From Rhodococcus oxybenzonivorans (GTDB lineage: Bacteria > Actinomycetota > Actinomycetes > Mycobacteriales > Mycobacteriaceae): a DNA stretch of 64,000 bases. The position numbers and the translations under genes are program-made. Where the stretch lies: assembly GCF_003130705.1 (NCBI RefSeq), contig NZ_CP021354.1:2542001-2606000 (forward strand). The letters are read 5' to 3'. Positions 46,342 through 56,374 of this stretch are shown here, piece by piece (the first letter of the stretch is position 1; every line of letters starts with the position of its first letter). Under the pieces are notes generated by a model. That model was given only the letters and a program-made list of their open reading frames with translations. It made no database searches and was not told where the DNA came from.

Positions 46342-46722
46342 GTGAGCAGTATTCAGGTCGCAGACCAGACGTTCGTTGCGGCGCCACCCGCGCAGGTAGC
46401 GGCGGCGATTGCCCCGCCCACCCGGTGGCGACGGTGGTGGCCCGACCTCACTCTGTCCGTCCGCGAGGACCGTGCCGACAAGGGGATCCGGTGGGTCGTG
46501 GCCGGGGCCCTCACGGGAACGATGGAGGTGTGGCTCGAACCGGTGCTCGACGGGGTGATCGTCCACTACTTCCTGCATGCCGAACCGGCCCGGAGCGAGG
46601 GCGACGGTTCACCCGACCTGGCTGCACTGAACCGTCGCCGCCGTGTCGAGGGGAAAGAGATGTCCTTCGAGGTCAAGAAGGAACTGGAAGCGGGTCGCGC
46701 GCCCGGGGAACCACCATCCTGA
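46342..46722 (+). CDS. SRPBCC/START-like hypothetical protein
   Basis: A 126-residue protein with a START-like (polyketide cyclase/SRPBCC) pattern: a first strand [22 protein letters not shown], an aromatic turn [11 protein letters not shown], and a strand series ending in a basic helix ([22 protein letters not shown]). It corresponds in position to mycobacterial Rv2186c. GTG 46342 is the likely start; longer frames from 46273 enter the fadD15 promoter. Hydrophobic-ligand binding is typical of the fold, but no ligand is known. The next gene encodes a second, clearer member of the same fold. Confidence 0.75.
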   Translation: MSSIQVADQTFVAAPPAQVAAAIAPPTRWRRWWPDLTLSVREDRADKGIRWVVAGALTGTMEVWLEPVLDGVIVHYFLHAEPARSEGDGSPDLAALNRRRRVEGKEMSFEVKKELEAGRAPGEPPS

Positions 46723-46875
46723 CCTGGCGACCTTCCCCGGGGGCGCCGTCAGCATTGTGTCCGAGCACAGGAATCGTGTGTGATAGTCGGGCACGACACA
46801 GTCACGGAACCAGGTAACAGTGTGGCCCGGCCATCGGCGCGCGGGTTCGCACATGCGAAAGGAAGCGTTCAGTCC

Positions 46876-47313
46876 ATGCCCGAGAGGACCAAGAGGTCGA
46901 TCAGTATCGAGGCGCCGGCCGCCCGGGTGATGGATGTGATCGCCGACTTCGACGCGTATCCGGCGTGGGTGACGGCAGCGAAATCCGTGGAGGTACTGGA
47001 CCCGGGGCCGAACGGCAGGGCCGATCGGGTGCGCTTCGTCCTCGATGCGGGAATGGTCAAGGACACGTATGTGCTCCGCTACCGATGGGCGCCGGACGGC
47101 AAGGCCGTGAGCTGGGAGCTCGAGTCGGGCGAGATACAGAAGGCGCAATTCGGTTCGTATGTGCTCGAGGAAGAATCGGGCGGCAGTACCACCGTCACCT
47201 ACGAACTGACCGTGGACCTCACCATCCCGATGATCGGCCTGTTCAAGCGCAAGGCCGAAAAGGCCATCACCGATACAGCGCTCAAGGAACTGAAGAAGCG
47301 GGTGGAAGGCTGA
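46876..47313 (+). CDS. SRPBCC family protein (Rv2185c-like)
   Basis: A 145-residue START-fold protein (SRPBCC, polyketide cyclase type). It begins PERTKRSISIEAPAARVMDVIADFDAYPAWV, the usual first strand and helices. It ends with a long helix containing FKRKAEKAITDTALKELKKRVEG. Such proteins enclose a hydrophobic cavity and may carry lipids or polyketide-like ligands. ATG 46876 is chosen by homology and length (Rv2185c is very similar). Its stop TGA overlaps the CTG proposed as the start of the next gene, so the two are probably coupled. Confidence 0.85.
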   Translation: MPERTKRSISIEAPAARVMDVIADFDAYPAWVTAAKSVEVLDPGPNGRADRVRFVLDAGMVKDTYVLRYRWAPDGKAVSWELESGEIQKAQFGSYVLEEESGGSTTVTYELTVDLTIPMIGLFKRKAEKAITDTALKELKKRVEG

Positions 47314-48551
47314 TCAGCGAGGGCGGTAGCGGTCCCGCACGGGTCCAGTTCTTCGTTGGCAAGGGCGGTGTGGGTAAGACCACACTCGCTGCCGCGACGG
47401 CGCGGGCGGCTGCGGACAGTGGTAGTCGGACACTTCTCGTTTCCCTCGATCAAGCGCATTCACTCGCCGACGTCCTCGGTGTCGGGTCGGCACGGGACCT
47501 CATGTCGGCGGCCGACTGTCTCGACGTCATCGAACTGGATACTCTCGCCGTGCTGGAAAGGCGCTTCAGGAGCGTGTCGGCACTGATCGCCGCCGCAGGC
47601 AACCACGACCACGGCGCACAACTGTCGGCACTGGAACCCGAGGAGTTGACGGGGCTGCCGGGTGTGCAGGACGTGCTGGGTTTGCGGGAGGTCGTCGGCT
47701 TCGCCACCAGCGGGCGGTACGACACCGTCGTCGTGGACTGCCCACCCACCGCGGATGCGCTGCGGATGCTCGACGCGCCCGCGATGACCCTCGACTACAT
47801 CGAGCGGGTGTGGCCGCAGCATCGTCGGATGATCGCCCTGGTGGGCACGGATCCGCGGCTGGTCATGCTGGTCTCGTTGCTCGAGCAGGTGGTCTCGGCC
47901 GTCGGCGAGGTCCGAGCGTTGCTGACGAACCGCTCGAAAACCACTGTGCGACTGGTGACCGCGCCCGAGCGGGTGGTGCTCACGGAAACTCGCCGTACCT
48001 TGGCCGCGGCGGCGCTCTCGGACCTGCGGGTCGATGCCATCCTCGTGAACAACCTTCTGCCGCAGTTCGATTCGACTGAGCAGGGAGATGGTCCCGGAGT
48101 CGCCTGGCTGAGGCGGCGACGGGCGCTCCAGCAGAGGGTGCTGGCCGAGCTCACCGCGTCGGTCGGAGCGACCGTGATCCGCACGGTGACCCGTTCGGTG
48201 ACGGAGCCGGTAGGGTTGGCCGATCTCGGCGATATCGCCAGGGAGTTGTATACCGACGGCGTGGACGCGGTTGCAGTGCTGGGGAAGAACCCTCCCGCAG
48301 TGCGGGTGGGGCTGGAATCGGGGGCCGGTGTGGATTCTGTGTACACGATGCGGATGTATCTGCCGCTCGTGAATCCGTCGACTCTCACCTTGGGTCGAGT
48401 GGAGGACGATTTGGTGGTGGGTGCCGAAGGGGTGCGCCGGCGTATACGGCTCGCCTCCGTCCTACGCCGATGCGTCGTTGCCGGCGCGGAACTGGACGGC
48501 ACCGACCTCGTGGTGCGCTTCACCCCGGACCCTCAGGTGTGGCCGGTATGA
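47310..48551 (+). CDS. ArsA/GET3-family ATPase
   Basis: A 413-residue P-loop ATPase of the ArsA/GET3 deviant-Walker group, corresponding to mycobacterial Rv2184c. The motif FVGKGGVGKTTLAAATARAA lies near residue 14, with the switch I-like LVSLDQAHSLADVLG and switch II-like VVVDCPPTADALRML. The usual arsenite cysteines are not visible, so arsenic pumping is unlikely. No ATG, GTG or TTG lies in frame between the preceding gene's stop and the P-loop. CTG 47310, overlapping that stop by four bases (CTGA), is the best start, with GGTGGAAGG just upstream. It overlaps the next gene by four bases. Confidence 0.85.
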   Translation: MISEGGSGPARVQFFVGKGGVGKTTLAAATARAAADSGSRTLLVSLDQAHSLADVLGVGSARDLMSAADCLDVIELDTLAVLERRFRSVSALIAAAGNHDHGAQLSALEPEELTGLPGVQDVLGLREVVGFATSGRYDTVVVDCPPTADALRMLDAPAMTLDYIERVWPQHRRMIALVGTDPRLVMLVSLLEQVVSAVGEVRALLTNRSKTTVRLVTAPERVVLTETRRTLAAAALSDLRVDAILVNNLLPQFDSTEQGDGPGVAWLRRRRALQQRVLAELTASVGATVIRTVTRSVTEPVGLADLGDIARELYTDGVDAVAVLGKNPPAVRVGLESGAGVDSVYTMRMYLPLVNPSTLTLGRVEDDLVVGAEGVRRRIRLASVLRRCVVAGAELDGTDLVVRFTPDPQVWPV

Positions 48552-48949
48552 ACGACGATCACGCCCAACTCGTCGCGGAACTGCGGGCGCTGGCCGAAAA
48601 TGCCCTGGAGCGACTCGAACCGATCCTGCAGCGCGCCGCGGCACCCCACGCGCAGGATGGACCGAACGATCCGGCGGCGGGCACCGGCGAATGGTCGGGG
48701 TGCACGTGGTGCCCGGTGTGTGCGCTCGCGGCGTTGATTCGCGGAGAACAGCACGACCTCGTGACACTTCTGGCGAATCAGGGGACCGTGCTCATCGCGG
48801 TTCTCCGGCAGATACTCGACGAGCATCGTGTGCACGACACCCCGGATGGCCCGCAGGCCCCGGACCCTCCGCCGGGTAACGCCGAGGACGCACCACGCGG
48901 TCCCGCCGGATCGGCGTTCGTCCCCATTTCGGTCACCATCAAGCAGTGA
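48548..48949 (+). CDS. Conserved hypothetical protein, Rv2183c-like
   Basis: A 133-residue soluble protein of unknown function. A helical N-terminal half (LVAELRALAENALERLEPILQRA) is followed by GCTWCPVCALAALIRGEQHD, a pair of CxxC-like cysteines that could bind zinc. The tail is low-complexity and Pro-rich, ending SAFVPISVTIKQ. ATG 48548 overlaps the stop of the ArsA-like gene (ATGA). The SRPBCC-ArsA-Rv2183c set is conserved as an operon in mycobacteria, suggesting that the ATPase and this protein work together. Confidence 0.8.
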   Translation: MNDDHAQLVAELRALAENALERLEPILQRAAAPHAQDGPNDPAAGTGEWSGCTWCPVCALAALIRGEQHDLVTLLANQGTVLIAVLRQILDEHRVHDTPDGPQAPDPPPGNAEDAPRGPAGSAFVPISVTIKQ

Positions 48950-49007
48950 CCGCCGACGCCCTGTCCGCAGATCTCGTGCGCGCGGGCGGCCCGGCGTGGG
49001 CACAATC

Positions 49008-50009
49008 ATGTCCATGAATAACGGCGCGGGCAGCGACACAGGCGGCAGCTCGCCACTGACCATCGGCATCGACGTCGGCGGGACCAGCATCCGTGCTTCG
49101 GTAGTCGATGCGAGTGGCGAGGTTCTGGACTCGCTCCAGTCGCCGACACCGGCGTCCGCGAAGGCTCTCGAGAACGGCCTCGACCGGGCCGTGCGGGAGC
49201 TGTCGGGGCGACACAGTATCGCCGCTGTCGGGCTGGCGGTCGCCGGATTCATCACCCCGGACCGCACCACGGTGCGGTTCGCGCCCCACCTGCCCTGGGT
49301 GGGTGCACCGGTAGGGCGGGACCTGGGCGAGCGGCTGGGCCTCCCGGTGATCCTCGAGCACGATGCCAATGCCGCCGCCTGGGCCGAGCACCGTTTCGGC
49401 GCTGCAGCCGGAGGTCGGAACGTCGTGATGCTTGCCGTCGGGACGGGCATCGGGGCCGCGCTCCTCGCGGACGGGCAGCTCTACCGCGGCAGCCATGGTG
49501 TCGCACCGGAGCTCGGGCACATTCAGGTGGTTCCGGGCGGCCGTCCGTGCGCGTGTGGGAAGCGCGGGTGCTGGGAGCGGTACTGCAGCGGCACGGCCCT
49601 CGTCGACACGGCGATCGAGCTGCTGGCCGCCGACCCGACGACCTCGACGATCCTCGCCCGTGAAGTCGCCGTCGATCCGGGTGCGCTGACGGGACGCCGG
49701 ATCGCAGGCGCCGCCCAGGACGGGGACCCCCTGGCCCAACAGACGATGCGGGAATTCGCGCGCTGGCTCGGGGTGGGGCTGGCACTGATCGGCGACGTGT
49801 ACGACCCTGATCTCATCGTGATCGCAGGCGGCGTGGCAAGCTCGTCCCCGTTGTTTCTCGACGCGGCACGCGAGCACTACGCTGCATTGACCACCGGCGC
49901 GGGCCACCGGCCGTTGGCGCGAATCCGGTCGACTCAACTGGGCGAGGCAGCGGGCATGATCGGTGCCGCGGAACTCGCCCGAGCCGTCCTGCCCGACCGG
50001 GTAGGTTGA
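49008..50009 (+). CDS. glk: ROK-family glucokinase
   Basis: A 333-residue sugar kinase. The phosphate-binding motif TIGIDVGGTSIRASVVD is at the N-terminus, and the ROK zinc signature PCACGKRGCWERYCSG lies near residue 180. The catalytic aspartate is in LEHDANAAAWAEHRF. It should phosphorylate glucose with ATP; polyphosphate use cannot be excluded. The start is ATG 49008 or 49014; CACAAT ends seven bases before 49014, which would suit a leaderless start there. The gene next to an acyltransferase resembles the glk-plsC neighbourhood of Corynebacterium, as I recall it. Confidence 0.87.
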   Translation: MSMNNGAGSDTGGSSPLTIGIDVGGTSIRASVVDASGEVLDSLQSPTPASAKALENGLDRAVRELSGRHSIAAVGLAVAGFITPDRTTVRFAPHLPWVGAPVGRDLGERLGLPVILEHDANAAAWAEHRFGAAAGGRNVVMLAVGTGIGAALLADGQLYRGSHGVAPELGHIQVVPGGRPCACGKRGCWERYCSGTALVDTAIELLAADPTTSTILAREVAVDPGALTGRRIAGAAQDGDPLAQQTMREFARWLGVGLALIGDVYDPDLIVIAGGVASSSPLFLDAAREHYAALTTGAGHRPLARIRSTQLGEAAGMIGAAELARAVLPDRVG

Positions 50010-50136
50010 CTCCGCTTCGACGCCTGTAAACCTGCAGTGTGATGCTGTGCGGGGTACCAGGGCGTATGTAGCGGCCCTCACCTACCCGAAGTAGAGTCGA
50101 CCCGAACGAAGCTTGGGTTGCAACGGGAGGGACGCC

Positions 50137-50892
50137 ATGTGGTACTGGCTCTTCAAGTACGTGTTTTTGGGGCCGGTTCTCTGGATTTTGGGTAGGCCCA
50201 CGGTGGAGGGAACGGAGAACATTCCGGCCGAGGGTGGTGCCATTTTGGCGAGTAACCATCAGGCAGTGCTGGATTCATTCTTCCTTCCGTTGCGTGTCTC
50301 GCGCAGGATCACCTTCCTCGCGAAGAGCGAGTACTTCACCGGGACGGGACTGAAGGGCGCCTTCCAGCGCTGGTTCTTCTCCGTCGCCGGGCAGGTGCCG
50401 ATCGACCGCACCGGGGCCGACGCCGCGCAGGACGCGCTGAATGCCGGTCTGCGCGTGTTGTCGCAGGGGAAGTTGCTGGGCATCTATCCGGAGGGCACCC
50501 GTTCTCCGGACGGCCGGCTCTACAAGGGGAAGACCGGACTGGCGCGGTTGGCGCTCGAGTCCGGTGTGAAGGTCATCCCGGTGGCCATGATCGGAACGGC
50601 GAAGGTCAACCCGATCGGTTCGCGGCTATGGCGTCCAGCGAAGGTGACCGTCCGGATCGGGGAGCCGATCGATTTCTCCCGGTTCGAGGGAATGGGCGGC
50701 AATCGGTTCGTCGAGCGAGCCGTCACCGACGAGGTGATGTACAAGCTGATGAAGCTGTCCGGTCAGGAGTACGTCGACATCTACGCGGCGACCCTCAAGA
50801 AGTCGACGCCGACCGGCCCGACTGCGGTGCCGGAGGCAGGACTCGCCCCGGCCACCGATGTCACTCGGATGCCGGACACACGCGCGAGCTGA
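50137..50892 (+). CDS. 1-acyl-glycerol-3-phosphate acyltransferase (PlsC family)
   Basis: A 251-residue membrane-associated acyltransferase of the PlsC/LPLAT family. The catalytic HX4D motif is in SNHQAVLDSF near residue 45, and the acyl-acceptor motif YPEGTRSPDGRLYKG near 125. Both match the family. ATG 50137 has GGGAGG seven bases upstream. The counterpart in M. tuberculosis is Rv2182c. It should acylate lysophosphatidate or a related lipid at the inner membrane. It may share substrates with the PIM/LM genes around it. The C-terminal 25 residues are a flexible tail. Confidence 0.9.
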   Translation: MWYWLFKYVFLGPVLWILGRPTVEGTENIPAEGGAILASNHQAVLDSFFLPLRVSRRITFLAKSEYFTGTGLKGAFQRWFFSVAGQVPIDRTGADAAQDALNAGLRVLSQGKLLGIYPEGTRSPDGRLYKGKTGLARLALESGVKVIPVAMIGTAKVNPIGSRLWRPAKVTVRIGEPIDFSRFEGMGGNRFVERAVTDEVMYKLMKLSGQEYVDIYAATLKKSTPTGPTAVPEAGLAPATDVTRMPDTRAS

Positions 50893-50899
50893 CTTGCCA

Positions 50900-50953
50900 C
50901 GGCCTCAGGACACGGGGACGGACACGTCGCCTCAGGACACGGGGACGGACACG
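50900..50953. repeat. 27-bp tandem duplication over the mannosyltransferase stop
   Basis: Two adjacent identical 27-bp units, 50900-50926 and 50927-50953, each GCCTCAGGACACGGGGACGG plus ACACGTC. The second unit holds the last codons and stop of the leftward mannosyltransferase gene. The first is a copy beyond the stop, in the same frame. Confidence 0.9.
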
Positions 50954-52254
50954 TCGCCGGACGGTGTCCGGCGTTCGTCCCCGTCCGGCCGGGATGCGGC
51001 CGTGCCGAAGGTGACGAATGCCACGGCTACCACAGCGCAGCCCCACCACACGTAGGACGACGCCAGGATCTGGTCCCACACACTCCAGTGGACGCCGCTC
51101 CAACGGCCGACTCCCAGTTTCCAATGGGCGGCCACCTTGATGACGGCCAGTCCCGCGACTGCGACGAGCCCGAGCGCGATGCTGCGTCGCCGGTAGGCGA
51201 GGACCCCGAGCACGAGGGTGATCGGCACCGACCACACCCAGTGGTGTGACCAGGACACCGGGGACACCAGAAGTCCCAGCACCGCGTTCACCCCGAGCGC
51301 GAGCGCGGCCTCTCCGGCGCGGAGCGTTCGGAGCATCGCGACGATCACCAGGGCGAGGACCCCGAGGCCGAGCAGCAGCCAGATCGGTGTACGCAACGAC
51401 TCGCTCACGTCGAAACGTGCCAGCACCCCGGTGATGCTCTGATTTGCCGGATACGCGGGAGTGCCGATCCGGCCCGAGTCGAAGAGTGTGCGGGTCCAGT
51501 AGGTGACCGAGTCGCTCCACGTTGCGATCGCGCCCACCGCGCTGAACGCAACGAAGGCGGCCGCCGTCGTCACTGCCGCGCGAAAGTCTTTGCGCAGCAG
51601 GAAGTACAGCACGAACACGGCGGGGGTCAGCTTCACTGCGGCGGCCAGTCCGATCAACACACCGCGGGGCAGGGGTGTGCGCTTCGCGAGGCAGTCGAAC
51701 GCCACCAACGCCATCAGCAGGATGTTGATCTGCCCGTAGTCGAGAGTGGACGACACCGGTTCGAGTGCCATGGCCACGGCCAGCCCGCCGAGCGCCGTCC
51801 ACACCAGGGTGGTCCGCGGGGCGATTCCGAGGGAGTCGAGAGTGACGAGGAGTGCGCCGAACAGGGCGACCAGGGACAGCGCGGTCACCACCACGCCTGC
51901 CGCCTCCAGTGACACCAGCGACAGTGGACTGAAGACCACCGCCGCGAGCGGTGGATAGGTGAACGGAAGGAAGTTGCCCATCTGCGTGGGTGGCATCGAT
52001 CCGTAGAGAGTGGGCCCGTGGAGGAACACCGACCCGCCGAGACGGTAGACGTCCAGGTCGAGCCGGTAGTAGAAACCGAAGTCGCGCAGACCCGGCAGAC
52101 CGACGAGGTTGTACGCGAAGCCGGTGACGAGTCCGGCGACGATCAGGACCCGAATCAACACACCTAAAACGCGTTGTCGCTGCAGCGTCCGCGGCGCCTC
52201 CGAGCGGTCCGCGGCAGTGCCCGCGGACCGACGACCGTCGGGGGTAGCGCTCAC
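50932..52254 (-). CDS. GT87-family arabinomannan mannosyltransferase, Rv2181/MptC-like
   Basis: A 440-residue integral membrane GT-C glycosyltransferase with about ten helices. It belongs to the DUF2029/GT87 group. M. tuberculosis Rv2181 is the alpha-1,2-mannosyltransferase that adds side-branch mannoses to lipomannan and LAM. The catalytic aspartate is probably in YRLDLDVYRLGGSVFLHG, in the first outer loop. It uses polyprenyl-phosphate mannose. GTG 52254 follows GGAG by seven bases. It is divergent from the exoribonuclease gene. A tandem duplication extends just past its stop. It works after pimB and alongside the MptA-type enzyme at 57701. Confidence 0.85.
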   Translation of the reverse strand: MSATPDGRRSAGTAADRSEAPRTLQRQRVLGVLIRVLIVAGLVTGFAYNLVGLPGLRDFGFYYRLDLDVYRLGGSVFLHGPTLYGSMPPTQMGNFLPFTYPPLAAVVFSPLSLVSLEAAGVVVTALSLVALFGALLVTLDSLGIAPRTTLVWTALGGLAVAMALEPVSSTLDYGQINILLMALVAFDCLAKRTPLPRGVLIGLAAAVKLTPAVFVLYFLLRKDFRAAVTTAAAFVAFSAVGAIATWSDSVTYWTRTLFDSGRIGTPAYPANQSITGVLARFDVSESLRTPIWLLLGLGVLALVIVAMLRTLRAGEAALALGVNAVLGLLVSPVSWSHHWVWSVPITLVLGVLAYRRRSIALGLVAVAGLAVIKVAAHWKLGVGRWSGVHWSVWDQILASSYVWWGCAVVAVAFVTFGTAASRPDGDERRTPSGDVSVPVS

Positions 52255-52321
52255 CAAGGTCTCCTTCAGGAGTGAGGGGTGGATCCGGTCGACGCCGACG
52301 AATGAGGCATAGTCTGCGGGC

Positions 52322-52813
52322 GTGCGTTACTTCTACGACTGCGAGTTCATCGAGGATGGTCGCACGATCGACCTGGTGTCGATCGGGGTGGTCGCAGAGG
52401 ACGGACGTGAATTCTACGCCGTGTCCACCGAGTTCGATCCCGCGCGCGCCGGAAAGTGGGTGCGGCGGAACGTTCTGCCGAAACTGCCGCAACCGTCGTC
52501 CCCCTTGTGGAAGAGCCGCGCGCGGATCCGGGACGACCTGTACACGTTCCTGATTCCCCGACCCGGCGTGGTGCCCGAACTGTGGGCGTGGGTGGCCGCC
52601 TACGACCACGTCGCCCTGTGTCAGCTGTGGGGAGACATGACGGCGTTGCCGCAGTTGCTGCCCCGCTACACCCGAGAGCTCCGTCAGTACTGGGAGGACA
52701 ACGGCAGTCCAGCCCTTCCACCTGCACCGGGAGACGCACACGACGCACTGGCCGACGCCCGGCACAACATGGCAAAGTTCGAAGCCGTGCGGGTGGCGCG
52801 GTCGCTGCGGTGA
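52322..52813 (+). CDS. 3'-5' exoribonuclease, Rv2179c-like (DEDDh)
   Basis: A 163-residue RNase of the DEDDh fold that matches M. tuberculosis Rv2179c, a characterised 3' exoribonuclease. The first acidic pair is in YFYDCEFIEDG, a middle aspartate in AAYDHVALCQLWGD, and the last set in HDALADARHNMAKF. It has no extra domain. GTG 52322 follows TAGTCT by six bases and lacks a Shine-Dalgarno, so leaderless translation is likely. It is the first gene before aroG on the same strand, with 42 bases between them. Confidence 0.88.
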   Translation: MRYFYDCEFIEDGRTIDLVSIGVVAEDGREFYAVSTEFDPARAGKWVRRNVLPKLPQPSSPLWKSRARIRDDLYTFLIPRPGVVPELWAWVAAYDHVALCQLWGDMTALPQLLPRYTRELRQYWEDNGSPALPPAPGDAHDALADARHNMAKFEAVRVARSLR

Positions 52814-54241
<1,428 letters not shown>

Positions 54242-54252
54242 TCCGGCCAGAG

Positions 54253-56265
54253 TCAGGGCAGCGACACCAGGGTGACGGTGCTCCCGGGTTTCACCAGGTC
54301 GCCGCTGCCCGGGTTCTGGCTGATCACCACGGACCGGTCGGTGTCGGTGACTTGACGCACCTTCACCTCGAGTCCCAGTCGCGTCAGTTCGTCGCGGGCG
54401 GATCCGACGGTGCGTCCCAGCATCGACGGCACCCGCACAGCGTTGGATACCGTCAAGGTGACACTGGTGCCTGCGCTGACCTGGGTACCGGCCTTCGGGT
54501 CGGTGGCGATGACATCGCCTTCCTCGACCTTCCGGTCGAAGTCGGTGGCAGTGTCCTGCACCACGATGCCGACCGCTTCGAGGGACGCGCGTGCCTCAGC
54601 CTCCGACATTCCCCGCACGTCGGGGATGTCGACGGGGGGAGCGCCCTTGCTGACGATGAGTTTTACCTGCGAGCCCGTGGGGAGTGAGGTACCGGGCGCC
54701 GGATCGAGCGCGGCCACCGCACCGATCGGAACCTTCGCGCTGAATGCCTGACCCCCGTCGACGGGCATGAAGGTCCGGTGCCGAAGCTCCCGCTCGATCT
54801 CGGAACGATCGCCGCCGGCGGGCAGGGGCGGGACGGTCGGCCGTCCGAGTGACACGACGAGCGCGACCGTGCCGTCCCGGGAGATTCGCGAGCCGCCCGG
54901 GGGATCCGTCCCCAGCACGGTGTCGAGGGCGGCTGTATCCGAATACTCGCCGCGAATCTCCGAGGTGAGCCCTGCCGCCTCGATCGCCGACACCGCGGCA
55001 CCTCGATCCAGCCCGTCGATGGCCGGGACCGCGGTGTACCGGCCGGAACCCATCCACCAGCCGCCGAACCCCACGGCGAGGGCGAGCATCAGTACCACCA
55101 GCAGCCACAGGATCGTCGTCCGTCGCGACCGCTGACGTTCGGCGGCGAAATCCGGATACCGGTACCCCTCGTCGGGTTCGTCGTCGCCCTCCGATCCGTG
55201 CCCGTCCATCGGGGGCCGCGGGGTACCCGCCGTCACGATGCGGGTGTGCTGGATACCGGGCTGTCCGCTGTGTTGCGGGAGCGGTGCGTGGAGAGGAGCA
55301 GCGGGAAGGTGCGCGGTGGGTGGGGCGAGCGGGCTCGGCGGCGAGGTGAGTGGAGGTGCGCTCGCAGCGGCCGCAAGATGCTGGGCCGAGCGGCGGGGTG
55401 CGGGCACCCGGTAGGTGGGCAGCTCGAGCGCCGCCGCGATGCTACGGAGTGCCGTTCCCATCTGTTCGGCGTTGGCGAAACGGTGTGAGGGTTCCCGGTG
55501 GGTGGCCTCGGCGACGAGTTCGTCGAACTCGTGCGGAACCCCGGCGATGTACGACCCCGGTCGGGGAACGTCCTGGTTGATGCGCTGATACGCAACGGAG
55601 AGGGAGGTGTCCCCGGTAAACGGTGTGCGCCCGGTGAGAAGCTCGAATAGCAGGATTCCGGTGGAATAGACGTCGCTGCGGGTATCCGCGACCCCGGACG
55701 TGACCTGCTCGGGAGACAGGTACGCGGCGGTACCGAGAATGACGCTGTTGGACGTGGTGTTCGATGCTGCTGCGGCGCGCACCAGACCGAAGTCGGCGAT
55801 CTTCACCTCGCCGCCGTCGGAAATCAGGATGTTCTCCGGTTTGACGTCCCTGTGCACGAGTCCGGCACGGTGAGCGACGGCCAGCGCATCGAGAACCGGA
55901 CCAGCCACCGCGGCCACGGCATGCGGAGGCATCGGCCCGCGCTCACGCAACAGTTCCCGTAGCGTTCCCCCGTCGACGAGTTCCATCACGAGAAAGGCGT
56001 GTTCGCGGTCGTGTCCCTGGTCGTAGACGGCGACGAGTGAGGGATGCCCCAGCCGGGCCACCGAACGGGCTTCGAACTCGAAGCGGGCGACGAAGGCAGG
56101 GTCGGCAGCGAACTGCGGGTCCATCACTTTGATGGCCACCGGACGGTCGAGGCGCATGTCGAGCCCCCGATACACGGTGGACATACCCCCACGCGCGATC
56201 AGGGCATCCACCCGATAGCGCCGGTCGAGCAGTTCGCCGATCAAACGTTGACCTCCATCGTGCAC
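54253..56265 (-). CDS. pknL: Ser/Thr protein kinase PknL with PASTA repeats
   Basis: A 670-residue membrane kinase. The N-terminal kinase domain has the glycine loop ARGGMSTVYRG, VAIKVMD lysine, HRDVKPENILIS and DFG, with an activation loop rich in Ser/Thr (AAASNTTSNSVILGTAAYLSPEQ). A Pro/Ala/His-rich juxtamembrane linker and one membrane helix near 395-418 (ILWLLVVLMLALAVGFGGWWMG) follow. The outer part has four PASTA repeats, starting RYTAVPAIDG, RPTVPPLPAG, APPVDIPDVRG and NAVRVPSMLG. From memory, mycobacterial PknL (about 400 residues) lacks PASTA repeats. GTG 56265 is the start. It is divergent from its likely substrate gene at 56375. Confidence 0.93.
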   Translation of the reverse strand: MHDGGQRLIGELLDRRYRVDALIARGGMSTVYRGLDMRLDRPVAIKVMDPQFAADPAFVARFEFEARSVARLGHPSLVAVYDQGHDREHAFLVMELVDGGTLRELLRERGPMPPHAVAAVAGPVLDALAVAHRAGLVHRDVKPENILISDGGEVKIADFGLVRAAAASNTTSNSVILGTAAYLSPEQVTSGVADTRSDVYSTGILLFELLTGRTPFTGDTSLSVAYQRINQDVPRPGSYIAGVPHEFDELVAEATHREPSHRFANAEQMGTALRSIAAALELPTYRVPAPRRSAQHLAAAASAPPLTSPPSPLAPPTAHLPAAPLHAPLPQHSGQPGIQHTRIVTAGTPRPPMDGHGSEGDDEPDEGYRYPDFAAERQRSRRTTILWLLVVLMLALAVGFGGWWMGSGRYTAVPAIDGLDRGAAVSAIEAAGLTSEIRGEYSDTAALDTVLGTDPPGGSRISRDGTVALVVSLGRPTVPPLPAGGDRSEIERELRHRTFMPVDGGQAFSAKVPIGAVAALDPAPGTSLPTGSQVKLIVSKGAPPVDIPDVRGMSEAEARASLEAVGIVVQDTATDFDRKVEEGDVIATDPKAGTQVSAGTSVTLTVSNAVRVPSMLGRTVGSARDELTRLGLEVKVRQVTDTDRSVVISQNPGSGDLVKPGSTVTLVSLP

Positions 56266-56374
56266 TGTGTCCGTCCCCCGTATGTCCGCGCAGTCCGGCC
56301 ACGCGCCCTCCAATCGTAGCCAGCCGGACCGACCGGTAGCGCCACGGCGGAACCGACCAGATAACGTTAGGGGA

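Noticed and set aside
47310..48551. Arsenite efflux ATPase
   Set aside because: The ArsA fold is present, but the arsenite-binding cysteines and any neighbouring arsB or arsR gene are missing. The conserved context points to another role.
50900..50953. A CRISPR-like or phage attachment repeat
   Set aside because: There are only two adjacent units without spacers, and no cas, integrase or tRNA gene is nearby; it is a plain tandem duplication.
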